A stretch of 15,539 nt of DNA. Origin: GCA-2728135 sp002728135 (lineage in GTDB: Bacteria; Pseudomonadota; Alphaproteobacteria; UBA828). The first letter of the stretch is position 1. Each line of letters starts with the position of its first letter. The stretch covers positions 1 through 15,539 of the forward strand of contig CAXEND010000025.1 in NCBI GenBank assembly GCA_963997635.1, written 5' to 3'. The notes beneath the pieces were generated by a model that saw nothing but the letters and a program-made list of their open reading frames with translations, was not told where the DNA came from and ran no database searches. The position numbers and the translations under genes were made by a program. Positions 1 to 7,648 of the stretch are shown one piece after another.

Positions 1-47
1 CCAACGTTACAGTGCGGCTTTGTACGCTCAAATTTTTCTTTAGACAT
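1..47 (-). CDS. tuf: Elongation factor Tu, N-terminal fragment (cut by window edge)
   Basis: Only the first 15 complete codons are inside the window; the gene runs off the left edge. The visible start, MSKEKFERTKPHCNVG, is the typical EF-Tu N-terminus just before the GTP-binding P-loop. EF-Tu carries aminoacyl-tRNA to the ribosomal A site as a GTPase. The ATG at 45-47 follows a good ribosome binding site, GAGGAAAG, at 51-58. The gene is the last visible member of the str operon, 44 bases after the fusA stop. A cysteine follows PH where E. coli has valine; PHCN is common in alphaproteobacterial EF-Tu. The identification is firm despite the short piece, because both the N-terminal residues and the position after fusA agree. 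Confidence 0.93.
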   Translation of the reverse strand, partial: MSKEKFERTKPHCNV

Positions 48-91
48 AGTCTTTCCTCAACAATTTATTCCGATCGTTTATCTTTTAGTAT

Positions 92-2173
92 CTATGACGC
101 GTATTTCTCACGAACCTCCTCGGCTACAGCTGATGGCACTTGCTGGTAGTGCTCGAATTCCATTGTAAATTGAGCTCTACCTTGGCTTAAAGACCGAAGA
201 GTATTAACATAACCAAACATATTTGCTAGTGGGACTGAAGCCTTTATAACTTGAGCATTAGCACGCTGCTCCATTCCTGCGACTTGTCCTCGGCGTGAAT
301 TAAGATCACCTATTACGTCACCCATATAGTCCTCAGGAGTAACAACCTCGACTTTCATCATTGGCTCTAATAAAACAGGCTTACCTTTTGGTGCCACTTC
401 CCTATAAGCGGCTCGGCCAGCTATTTCAAATGCCATTGAGCTAGAATCTACATCGTGAGAAGCACCATCCACCAAAGTGACTTTAAAATCAATCATAGGA
501 AAACCAGCAACTACTCCTGTTTGCCGCATAGCTTCAATACCTTTTTCAACAGAAGGTATAAACTCTCGAGGGACAGAACCTCCAACAACTTTACTCTCAA
601 ATTGAAAACCTGAACCGGGCTCCAAAGGTTCTGCTATAATTTTAACTCTGGCAAATTGCCCCGAACCTCCAGTTTGTTTTTTATGCGTATAGTCAACTTC
701 TGCTGTTTGTTTAATAGTTTCCCTATAAGCAACCTGTGGCTGCCCTACATTTGCACCAACCTTAAACTCCCTTTGAAGCCGATCTACTATGATTTCAAGA
801 TGTAATTCCCCCATCCCACTTATAACTGTTTGGCCACTCTCTTGGTCAGTAGCAACACGAAAGGAAGGATCTTCTTGTGCCAAACGGGCAAGTGCCAATC
901 CAAGTTTATCTTGGTCAGCTTTAGTCTTAGCCTCAACTGCAACCTCGATAACTGGGTCAGGAAACTCCATACGCTCTAATATAACCGGACTTGAGGAAAC
1001 GCATAAAGTTTCACCTGTCGTAGTATCCTTTAATCCAGCTATTGCAACTATATCTCCAGCACGAGCCTCATCTATATCTTCTCGAGAATTTGAATGCATT
1101 AATAGCATACGGCCAACTCGTTGTTTTTGATCTTTTACACTATTTAAGACTTGTGTACCAGCCTGTAATACACCTGAATAAATACGTACAAACGTAAGCG
1201 AACCAACAAATGGATCCGTTGCAACCTTAAAAGCAAGAGCAGAAAAAGGTTCATCATCATTACTGTTACGAACAACAGTATTATCATCTTTTCCTGGAAT
1301 CACACCATTTATAGGCGGAACTTCTGTCGGTGAGGGTAAATAGTCTACTACAGCATCTAAAAGTGGCTGAACGCCTTTATTTTTAAAAGCAGATCCATTG
1401 AGAACTGGCACTATATCTCCACCAATAGTACCCTTGCGTATACAATCTTTAAGAGTAGCTGGCCCTATGTCAAGACCTTCTAAAAAGGCCTCCATAGCTT
1501 CATCATCGTACTCAACAGCAGCCTCAATGAGTTTAGAACGCCATTCTTCCGCCTGCTCGGTGTAATCAGCAGGTATATCAACAATCTCAAATTCTGCACC
1601 AAGGGTTTCCGCTTTCCATACGATGGCCTTTTTCTCTATTAAATCAATTATACCATCATAATTTGACTCAGAGCCTAGCGGTAAGTTTACAACTACTGGC
1701 GTTGCACCAAGCCTGTCTACGATCATCTCCACGCATCTAAAAAAGTCGGCACCCACCCTGTCCATCTTATTAACAAAACATATCCTAGGGACTTCATACT
1801 TATCCGCTTGACGCCAAACTGTCTCTGATTGAGGCTCAACTCCTGCAACGCTGTCAAAAACAGCTACAGCACCGTCAAGCACACGAAGGCTACGCTCTAC
1901 CTCAATAGTAAAGTCTACGTGTCCAGGTGTATCGATTATGTTAATACGATGGTCATTCCAAAAACAGGTTGTTGCTGCCGAGGTTATCGTTATTCCTCGC
2001 TCCTGCTCTTGCTCCATCCAGTCCATAGTCGCACTTCCCTCGTGAACTTCGCCAATTTTATAAGATTTACCTGTGTAATATAGGACCCTCTCAGTAGTTG
2101 TCGTTTTGCCAGCATCTATGTGGGCCATAATGCCAATGTTTCTATAACTTTCTAATGGAGTTGTACGTGCCAT
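92..2173 (-). CDS. fusA: Elongation factor G
   Basis: EF-G is the GTPase that moves tRNAs and mRNA through the ribosome after peptide bond formation and, with RRF, splits post-termination ribosomes. At 693 residues it has the usual family length. The G-domain motifs are visible: P-loop AHIDAGKT at 17-24, switch I with RGITI at 59-63, DTPGH at 81-85 and NKMD at 135-138. The later domains follow, including the GMGELHLEI segment of domain III and a domain IV/V end with EPMMKVEVVTPEDYMG. The N-terminus MARTTPLE resembles alphaproteobacterial EF-G. The start is ATG, 21 bases after rpsG, with a weak ribosome binding site (TGGGAT), which suggests coupling to rpsG translation. This is the ordinary translation-factor EF-G; no frame break or missing motif is seen. 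Confidence 0.98.
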   Translation of the reverse strand: MARTTPLESYRNIGIMAHIDAGKTTTTERVLYYTGKSYKIGEVHEGSATMDWMEQEQERGITITSAATTCFWNDHRINIIDTPGHVDFTIEVERSLRVLDGAVAVFDSVAGVEPQSETVWRQADKYEVPRICFVNKMDRVGADFFRCVEMIVDRLGATPVVVNLPLGSESNYDGIIDLIEKKAIVWKAETLGAEFEIVDIPADYTEQAEEWRSKLIEAAVEYDDEAMEAFLEGLDIGPATLKDCIRKGTIGGDIVPVLNGSAFKNKGVQPLLDAVVDYLPSPTEVPPINGVIPGKDDNTVVRNSNDDEPFSALAFKVATDPFVGSLTFVRIYSGVLQAGTQVLNSVKDQKQRVGRMLLMHSNSREDIDEARAGDIVAIAGLKDTTTGETLCVSSSPVILERMEFPDPVIEVAVEAKTKADQDKLGLALARLAQEDPSFRVATDQESGQTVISGMGELHLEIIVDRLQREFKVGANVGQPQVAYRETIKQTAEVDYTHKKQTGGSGQFARVKIIAEPLEPGSGFQFESKVVGGSVPREFIPSVEKGIEAMRQTGVVAGFPMIDFKVTLVDGASHDVDSSSMAFEIAGRAAYREVAPKGKPVLLEPMMKVEVVTPEDYMGDVIGDLNSRRGQVAGMEQRANAQVIKASVPLANMFGYVNTLRSLSQGRAQFTMEFEHYQQVPSAVAEEVREKYAS

Positions 2174-2194
2174 GATAATAATCCCAGAATTGCT

Positions 2195-2665
2195 CTACCA
2201 ACGGTAGTGCGAAAAGGCTTTATTTGCCTCTGCCATCTTATGAGTGTCTTCTCTTTTTTTAACAGCCACCCCGCGGCTATTCACGGCGTCTAATAGTTCA
2301 CCAGATAATCTCTCTACCATTGTATTTTCACCGCGAGCTCTAGCAGCTCCTATAAGCCAGCGAATAGCGAGGGCTTGCCTACGATCAGACCTAACCTCCA
2401 CGGGAACTTGATAAGTAGCCCCACCTACTCTTCGCGAACGGACCTCAACGGCTGGCTTAACATTCTCCAAAGCCTCATGGAATAATGCTAGAGGTTCCTG
2501 TCCTGTTTTAGACTTAATATTTTCAAAAGCTCCATAGACTATGGATTCTGCAGAAGATTTTTTACCGTCCTGCATGAGACAGTTCATAAATTTAGCAACT
2601 ACGAGGTCTCCAAACTGAGGGTCTGGGTTCACAGTTCTCTTTTCTGCTGCACGACGACGAGACAA
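2195..2665 (-). CDS. rpsG: 30S ribosomal protein S7 (TTG start)
   Basis: S7 nucleates folding of the 16S rRNA 3' major domain and lines the E/P-site side of the 30S head. The 156-residue product begins MSRRRAAEKR and ends HYRW, as expected for alphaproteobacterial S7, with the conserved GDLVVAKFMNCLM and YQVPVEV segments. The start codon is TTG at 2663-2665. No ATG lies in frame near it, and a strong GGAGG site at 2674-2678 sits 8 bases upstream, so TTG is very likely the true start. The gene is 15 bases from the rpsL stop, so the two are probably translationally coupled. In E. coli S7 represses its operon by binding the much longer rpsL-rpsG spacer; such a site does not fit here. Confidence 0.97.
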   Translation of the reverse strand: MSRRRAAEKRTVNPDPQFGDLVVAKFMNCLMQDGKKSSAESIVYGAFENIKSKTGQEPLALFHEALENVKPAVEVRSRRVGGATYQVPVEVRSDRRQALAIRWLIGAARARGENTMVERLSGELLDAVNSRGVAVKKREDTHKMAEANKAFSHYRW

Positions 2666-2673
2666 AATACAAT

Positions 2674-2678
2674 CCTCC
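2674..2678 (-). promoter_or_regulatory. Shine-Dalgarno of rpsG that decides a TTG start
   Basis: GGAGG on the minus strand, directly after the rpsL TAA (2681-2683) and 8 bases before the TTG at 2663-2665. This perfect anti-16S match at ideal spacing is the main reason for accepting TTG as the rpsG start. Confidence 0.85.
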
Positions 2679-2680
2679 AG

Positions 2681-3052
2681 TTACTTTGGTCGTTTAGCGC
2701 CATATTTTGATCGGCGCTGTCTTCGGCTTTCGATGCCTTGAGTGTCTAATGTTCCTCGAATAATATGGTATCGAACACCTGGTAAATCCTTAACACGGCC
2801 ACCCCGTATCATAACAACAGAATGTTCCTGAAGGTTATGGCCTTCTCCGGGAATATAGCTTGTGACCTCAAAACTATTAGTCAAACGAACTCTTGCTACT
2901 TTTCTTAAAGCAGAATTAGGTTTCTTTGGTGTTGTAGTATATACACGTGTGCAAACCCCTCGTTTCTGAGGGCATCCTTGTAGTGCAGGCACTTTGTTAC
3001 GCTGCAAGGGTGCTTTACGTGGCTTACGTATTAACTGGTTTATAGTAGGCAT
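2681..3052 (-). CDS. rpsL: 30S ribosomal protein S12
   Basis: S12 sits in the 30S decoding centre and helps control accuracy. The 123-residue protein has the usual MPTINQLIRKPR start, the TTPKKPNSALRK loop and the GGRVKDLPGVRYH loop. Lysines 43 and 88, where streptomycin-resistance changes usually occur, are wild type. Asp89, in the position that RimO methylthiolates in other bacteria, is present. It is the first gene of the str operon. The start is ATG at 3050-3052 with a weak nearby ribosome binding site (GTGG, about 7 bases away); an AAGGA lies about 16 bases upstream, rather far. A structured leader and a strong promoter lie upstream. Confidence 0.98.
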   Translation of the reverse strand: MPTINQLIRKPRKAPLQRNKVPALQGCPQKRGVCTRVYTTTPKKPNSALRKVARVRLTNSFEVTSYIPGEGHNLQEHSVVMIRGGRVKDLPGVRYHIIRGTLDTQGIESRRQRRSKYGAKRPK

Positions 3053-3088
3053 CTGTTTACCACTTTATTCCTTAAACATTTAGAAACA

Positions 3089-3114
3089 GGGAGCATAACA
3101 TCAGTTATACGCCC
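3089..3114 (-). ncRNA. Leader hairpin 3 upstream of rpsL
   Basis: In the minus-strand transcript, GGGCGUAUAAC and GUUAUGCUCCC pair over 11 positions with one mismatch and one G-U pair around a UGAU loop. It lies between the rpsL start and the terminator-like hairpin. It has no U-tract after it, so it looks like a structural or protein-binding element rather than a terminator. Function is inferred from position only. Confidence 0.5.
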
Positions 3115-3117
3115 ATA

Positions 3118-3148
3118 GAAAAATAGAGAAGTAAACTAGGTTCACTTC
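3118..3148 (-). terminator. Terminator-like hairpin in the rpsL leader (possible attenuator)
   Basis: In the minus-strand RNA, GAAGUGAAC (3140-3148) pairs with GUUUACUUC (3128-3136) around a 3-base loop: nine pairs including one G-U. The next bases, 3118-3127, read UCUAUUUUUC. This has the form of a weak intrinsic terminator. It lies about 75 bases downstream of the str promoter and before rpsL, so it could attenuate str transcription, stop rpoC read-through, or both. The stem is only moderately GC-rich and the U-tract is interrupted. Confidence 0.4.
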
Positions 3149-3149
3149 C

Positions 3150-3174
3150 CTTGGGTCATTTCGCCGACCCCAAG
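3150..3174 (-). ncRNA. Leader hairpin 1 upstream of rpsL
   Basis: CUUGGGGUC (3166-3174) pairs with GACCCAAG (3150-3157) in the transcript, with one bulged G and an 8-base loop GGCGAAAU. It is the most GC-rich of three consecutive hairpins in the leader of about 170 bases. A ribosomal-protein binding site is plausible, since alphaproteobacterial and other rpsL leaders are known to be structured. The partner cannot be told from the sequence. Confidence 0.5.
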
Positions 3175-3228
3175 CATAATAAGTCCTGTTCTTCTAGAGC
3201 TTGAATCTATACTCTTATTCAGGCGCGC

Positions 3229-3257
3229 ATACTAGTTAGACCTTTAGCCCCCGTCAA
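3229..3257 (-). promoter_or_regulatory. str operon promoter (sigma70 type)
   Basis: The minus strand has TTGACG (-35, 3252-3257) and TAGTAT (-10, 3229-3234) separated by exactly 17 bases. An AT-rich stretch at about 3258-3290 lies just upstream and could act as an UP element. The discriminator directly after the -10 is GCGCGCC, the GC-rich type found at stringently controlled ribosomal promoters. The start of transcription should fall near 3219-3222, giving a 5' leader of about 170 bases before rpsL. The promoter lies about 95 bases after the rpoC stop; no convincing terminator separates rpoC from it. Confidence 0.8.
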
Positions 3258-3350
3258 GCAACAATAGTAATTGAATAAAATATATTTGCCTAATAAATCC
3301 AATAGATTCCTACTTTTGACGAAAACACTTACTCACAAACAGTTATCACT

Positions 3351-6300
3351 CTATTTGGGGGATAAACTATCATCTAAATTTTCTTCCGCTATAGATATTT
3401 CTCCAACTTCTGGAGCTAACTCTTTAGCTGTTTCAGCTCCCTCTTGCTTTGCTTTTATTAGTTCATTTTCAACTTCTCGCTGAATCTGACTCATCATCTG
3501 TCCTGTTCCTGCAGGAATTAATCTGCCAACAATAACATTTTCTTTTAAACCAACTAAACGATCTGCTTTACCAGCTACAGCGGCCTCTGTAAGAACCCGT
3601 GTCGTCTCTTGAAAAGATGCAGCAGATACAAATGATCTAGTTTGCAGCGAAGCTTTCGTAATACCTTGTAATACAGGGATAGATCGGGCCAAGACTAGAC
3701 CTTCATCAGACGCCCGCTCATTTACCTCTCGGAACTCAACCCTATCGACTTGCTCGCCTATCAAGAAAGTTGTCTCGCCTGGATCTATAATTTCAACTTT
3801 CTGCATCATCTGACGACAAATTACCTCAATATGTTTATCATTGATCTTAACACCTTGCAGCCGGTAAACATCTTGGATTTCGTTTACTATATATACTGCA
3901 AGTGCCTCTACTCCCATTACTCTGAGAATATCATGTGGTGCAGGATTTCCATCCATTAACGGATCACCACGCATGACATAATCTCCCTCATGAACACTTA
4001 TATGTTTGCCTTTAGGAATAAAATATTCCATTGGCTCAAGTTCTTCATTTTCTGGTACAACTATGATCCTACGTTTTGACTTATAATCCTTACCAAATTC
4101 TACATGCCCATTAATGTCTGATATAATTGCATGATCCTTTGGTTTTCGGGCTTCAAAAAGTTCCGCAACCCTTGGCAGACCACCCGTTATATCACGAGTT
4201 TTACTTGATTCTTTAGGTATTCGGGCAAGGATATCACCTGCGTGCACTACATCTCCATGATTTACAGAAAGAATGGCATCTACAGAGAGAAAGTATTGAG
4301 CTTCTCTTCCATTTGCTAGTTGCATCACATCACCTTGTTTATCTACTAACACCACCCTTGGCTTGAGGTCAGATCCTCTTGCTTGTTGTCGCCAGTCAAC
4401 GACGACACGGTTCGAAACACCGGTCTGCTCATCAACTATCTCTCTAAATGAAAGGCCCTCAACCATGTCAACAAAATTAACAGTGCCGGGGCATTCAGAA
4501 ACTATCGGTAAAGTAAATGGATCCCATGTTGCAAGGGTTTCTCCTTTTTCCACCTGATCACTATCATTGATGAATAATTTTGCTCCATATGGAATTCTAT
4601 GACGAGCTCTCTCTCCACCACGTTCATTTCGCAAAACAATTTCTGTATTTCGGCTCATCACAATATTAGTTCCTGAGCTGTCTTCAACAACACTTTGATT
4701 TTCAAGAGAAACTTTGGCATCTACTGAAGCTTCAACACTTGACTGCTCTGCTCCCCGCTGTGCTGCTCCACCTATATGAAATGTCCTCATCGTAAGTTGA
4801 GTGCCAGGCTCACCAATTGACTGGGCGGCAATTACCCCAACAGCTTCACCTTGATTCACTATTGTTCCTCTTGCTAGATCCCTGCCATAACACAGAACAC
4901 ACACACCATCTTTAGCTTGACAAGTCAAAACTGATCTAATCTTTACTGAGTCAACACCAGCGTTATCAATCTTTTCAATGTCGGCTTCTTCTATCATTGA
5001 ATTTTTTTCGACTATCACATCACCACTTACGCTATCAATAATGGGCTCATGGGCAAATCTTCCCAGTATACGTTCTCCAAGATTCTCAATGATCTCACCG
5101 CCCTCAATTACAGCTTTAACTGTAATACCTTCTTCAGTTGAACAGTCATATTCATTAACGATGCAGTCTTGAGCCACATCTACTAGTCTTCGTGTTAAAT
5201 AACCGGAGTTTGCTGTTTTCAGAGCGGTATCAGCTAATCCTTTTCTCGCTCCATGAGTAGAATTAAAGTATTCCAAAACAGTTAACCCTTCTTTAAAATT
5301 TGAAGTAATAGGAGTTTCAATGATCTCACCAGATGGTTTGGCCATTAACCCACGCATTCCGGCTAATTGTTTCATTTGTGCTTCTGAACCTCGTGCCCCA
5401 GAATGTGCCATCATATAAATAGAGTTAAAAGCTCCACCACTTCTATTATCTGCTTCTTCAGTCTGCATACCATCCATCATAGCCCTTGCTATACGATCTG
5501 TACATTGGGACCAAGCATCTATAACTTTATTATATTTTTCTCCTTGAGTTATTAACCCATCTGCATATTGTTGCTCGTATTGTTTAACTAAATCAGTAGT
5601 AGTTGAAACCATTTCATACTTCTCAGGTGGAATAATCATATCATCCTTACCAAATGATATTCCTGCCCTAGTCGCATTCTTAAAGCCCATATTCATGACT
5701 CGATCAGCAAAGATTACTGTTTCTTTTTGACCACAATTCCGATAAACCGCATCAAAAACCATAGTCAATTCACGCTTGGTCAATAACTTGTTAATCATAT
5801 CAAAAGATAAAGCTGGATGTTGAGGTAAAACCTGGCTTAAAAGCATTCGCCCTGGTGTTGTTTCAGCACGCTGTGAAACATTCTCACCGTTTTCATCTAA
5901 TCGGTCTATCCTGCAGATAATTTTTGCGTGAAGAGAAACTACACCGTCATCTAGTGCTTTCTCAAGTTCGCCAAAGTCAGCAAATGCCATACCTTCTCCA
6001 GGTTCACCTTCACGTGTATAAGTCAAATAATATATGCCTAATACAATATCTTGGCTGGGTACGATTATTGGCTTACCATTTGCTGGACTCAAAATATTAT
6101 TGGTAGACATCATTAAAACACGTGCCTCTAGCTGTGCCTCCGGAGATAAAGGTACATGTACGGCCATTTGGTCACCATCAAAGTCGGCATTAAAAGCTGC
6201 ACAGACTAATGGGTGTAATTGAATAGCCTTACCCTCGACTAAGGTAGGCTCAAACCCTTGAATACCAAGCCTATGCAGGGTAGGTGCTCTATTTAATAAT

Positions 6301-7565
6301 ACAGGGTGTTCCCTAATCACTTCTTCAAGAATATCCCAAACTTCAGGTCGCTCTTTCTCAACCATTCTTTTGGCAGCTTTAAGAGTAGTTGCCATTCCAT
6401 ACATTTCTAGTTTTGAATATATAAAAGGCTTAAATAACTCTAATGCCATTTTTTTAGGTAATCCGCATTGATGTAAAAGCAAATCGGGGCCAACAACAAT
6501 CACCGATCTTCCAGAATAATCAACACGTTTTCCTAAAAGATTCTGCCGGAAGCGGCCTTGCTTACCCTTAAGCATATCAGACAAAGACTTCAATGGTCTT
6601 TTGTTTGCACCGGTAATAACTCGCCCCCTTCTACCATTATCAAAAAGAGCGTCCACAGATTCTTGCAGCATTCGCTTTTCATTTCTAACAATAATATCAG
6701 GTGCACGTAATTCTATTAGACGTTTAAGACGATTATTTCTATTAATTACTCTACGGTAGAGATCATTAAGATCAGAAGTTGCAAATCGACCTCCATCTAA
6801 GGGAACAAGTGGCCTTAATTCTGGTGGAATTACAGGAACTACTTCAAGAATCATCCACTCAGGTAGGTTTCCTGAAGACAGAATTGATTCAATGAGCTTC
6901 AATCGCTTAACAAGTTTTTTTCTTTTTGCTTCAGAATTAGTATCTACAAGTTCTTCCCTTAAAGAAACTTTGTCTTCTTCAAGGTTCAAACGAGAGAGCA
7001 TTGATTTTAGCGCTTCAGCACCAATTTGTGCTGTAAAGCTATCTTGACCATATTCATCTTGTGCTATTCTATATTGCTCTTCATTAAGTAACTGTTTGTC
7101 TTTCAAGGGCGTAAGACCAGGCTCTGTAACAACATAATTTTCAAAATAAAGAACACGCTCCATATCCTTTAGTGTCATATCCAATAACAACCCGACCCGA
7201 GAAGGAACAGACTTCATGAACCAAATATGAGCAACGGGGGAGGCGAGCTCAATATGACCCATTCTTTCTCGACGTACCTTAGATTGAATAACCTCAACGC
7301 CACATTTTTCACATACAACACCGCGAAACTTCATTCTTTTGTATTTACCACAAAGACACTCATAGTCCTTTATTGGGCCGAAAATCCTTGCACAAAACAG
7401 GCCATCACGCTCAGGTTTAAAAGTCCTATAGTTTATTGTCTCAGGCTTTTTGATTTCACCATAAGACCAAGAACGGATTTTATCAGGTGATGCAATTGAG
7501 ATTCGAATTTGATCGAATCTTTGAGTGTTAGCAGCTGGACCAAAGAGATTCATCAATTCACTCAT
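3351..7565 (-). CDS. rpoC: DNA-directed RNA polymerase subunit beta'
   Basis: This is the largest core RNA polymerase subunit; it carries the catalytic magnesium site and much of the DNA clamp. At 1404 residues it is close to E. coli RpoC (1407). The N-terminal zinc site is intact (C70, C72, C85, C88), as is the active-site NADFDGDQMAVH with D461, D463 and D465. The second zinc site is C808, C882, C889 and C892. The TAKPSGEI-type bridge/trigger region and MRTFHIGG trigger-loop segment are present. The start ATG at 7563-7565 has a strong GGAG site at 7574-7577. It follows rpoB after 83 bases and is cotranscribed with it. The 83-base gap holds only a short TAGCT/AGCTA hairpin without a U-tract. 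No frame break, large insert or missing catalytic residue is seen. Confidence 0.99.
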   Translation of the reverse strand: MSELMNLFGPAANTQRFDQIRISIASPDKIRSWSYGEIKKPETINYRTFKPERDGLFCARIFGPIKDYECLCGKYKRMKFRGVVCEKCGVEVIQSKVRRERMGHIELASPVAHIWFMKSVPSRVGLLLDMTLKDMERVLYFENYVVTEPGLTPLKDKQLLNEEQYRIAQDEYGQDSFTAQIGAEALKSMLSRLNLEEDKVSLREELVDTNSEAKRKKLVKRLKLIESILSSGNLPEWMILEVVPVIPPELRPLVPLDGGRFATSDLNDLYRRVINRNNRLKRLIELRAPDIIVRNEKRMLQESVDALFDNGRRGRVITGANKRPLKSLSDMLKGKQGRFRQNLLGKRVDYSGRSVIVVGPDLLLHQCGLPKKMALELFKPFIYSKLEMYGMATTLKAAKRMVEKERPEVWDILEEVIREHPVLLNRAPTLHRLGIQGFEPTLVEGKAIQLHPLVCAAFNADFDGDQMAVHVPLSPEAQLEARVLMMSTNNILSPANGKPIIVPSQDIVLGIYYLTYTREGEPGEGMAFADFGELEKALDDGVVSLHAKIICRIDRLDENGENVSQRAETTPGRMLLSQVLPQHPALSFDMINKLLTKRELTMVFDAVYRNCGQKETVIFADRVMNMGFKNATRAGISFGKDDMIIPPEKYEMVSTTTDLVKQYEQQYADGLITQGEKYNKVIDAWSQCTDRIARAMMDGMQTEEADNRSGGAFNSIYMMAHSGARGSEAQMKQLAGMRGLMAKPSGEIIETPITSNFKEGLTVLEYFNSTHGARKGLADTALKTANSGYLTRRLVDVAQDCIVNEYDCSTEEGITVKAVIEGGEIIENLGERILGRFAHEPIIDSVSGDVIVEKNSMIEEADIEKIDNAGVDSVKIRSVLTCQAKDGVCVLCYGRDLARGTIVNQGEAVGVIAAQSIGEPGTQLTMRTFHIGGAAQRGAEQSSVEASVDAKVSLENQSVVEDSSGTNIVMSRNTEIVLRNERGGERARHRIPYGAKLFINDSDQVEKGETLATWDPFTLPIVSECPGTVNFVDMVEGLSFREIVDEQTGVSNRVVVDWRQQARGSDLKPRVVLVDKQGDVMQLANGREAQYFLSVDAILSVNHGDVVHAGDILARIPKESSKTRDITGGLPRVAELFEARKPKDHAIISDINGHVEFGKDYKSKRRIIVVPENEELEPMEYFIPKGKHISVHEGDYVMRGDPLMDGNPAPHDILRVMGVEALAVYIVNEIQDVYRLQGVKINDKHIEVICRQMMQKVEIIDPGETTFLIGEQVDRVEFREVNERASDEGLVLARSIPVLQGITKASLQTRSFVSAASFQETTRVLTEAAVAGKADRLVGLKENVIVGRLIPAGTGQMMSQIQREVENELIKAKQEGAETAKELAPEVGEISIAEENLDDSLSPK

Positions 7566-7648
7566 TTAGACTTCTCCAAAATATTTTTTAGCTGTTTTAG
7601 CTACACTCTGAGAACATCTCAAAGTTACGCGACTAAGTTTTAAAAGTT

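Noticed and set aside
3258..3350. Intrinsic terminator directly after rpoC
   Set aside because: No stem of useful strength with a U-tract was found between the rpoC stop and the str promoter.
7595..7620. TAGCT/AGCTA inverted repeat between rpoB and rpoC as a terminator
   Set aside because: Only five base pairs and followed by A-rich, not U-rich, RNA; rpoC must be cotranscribed.
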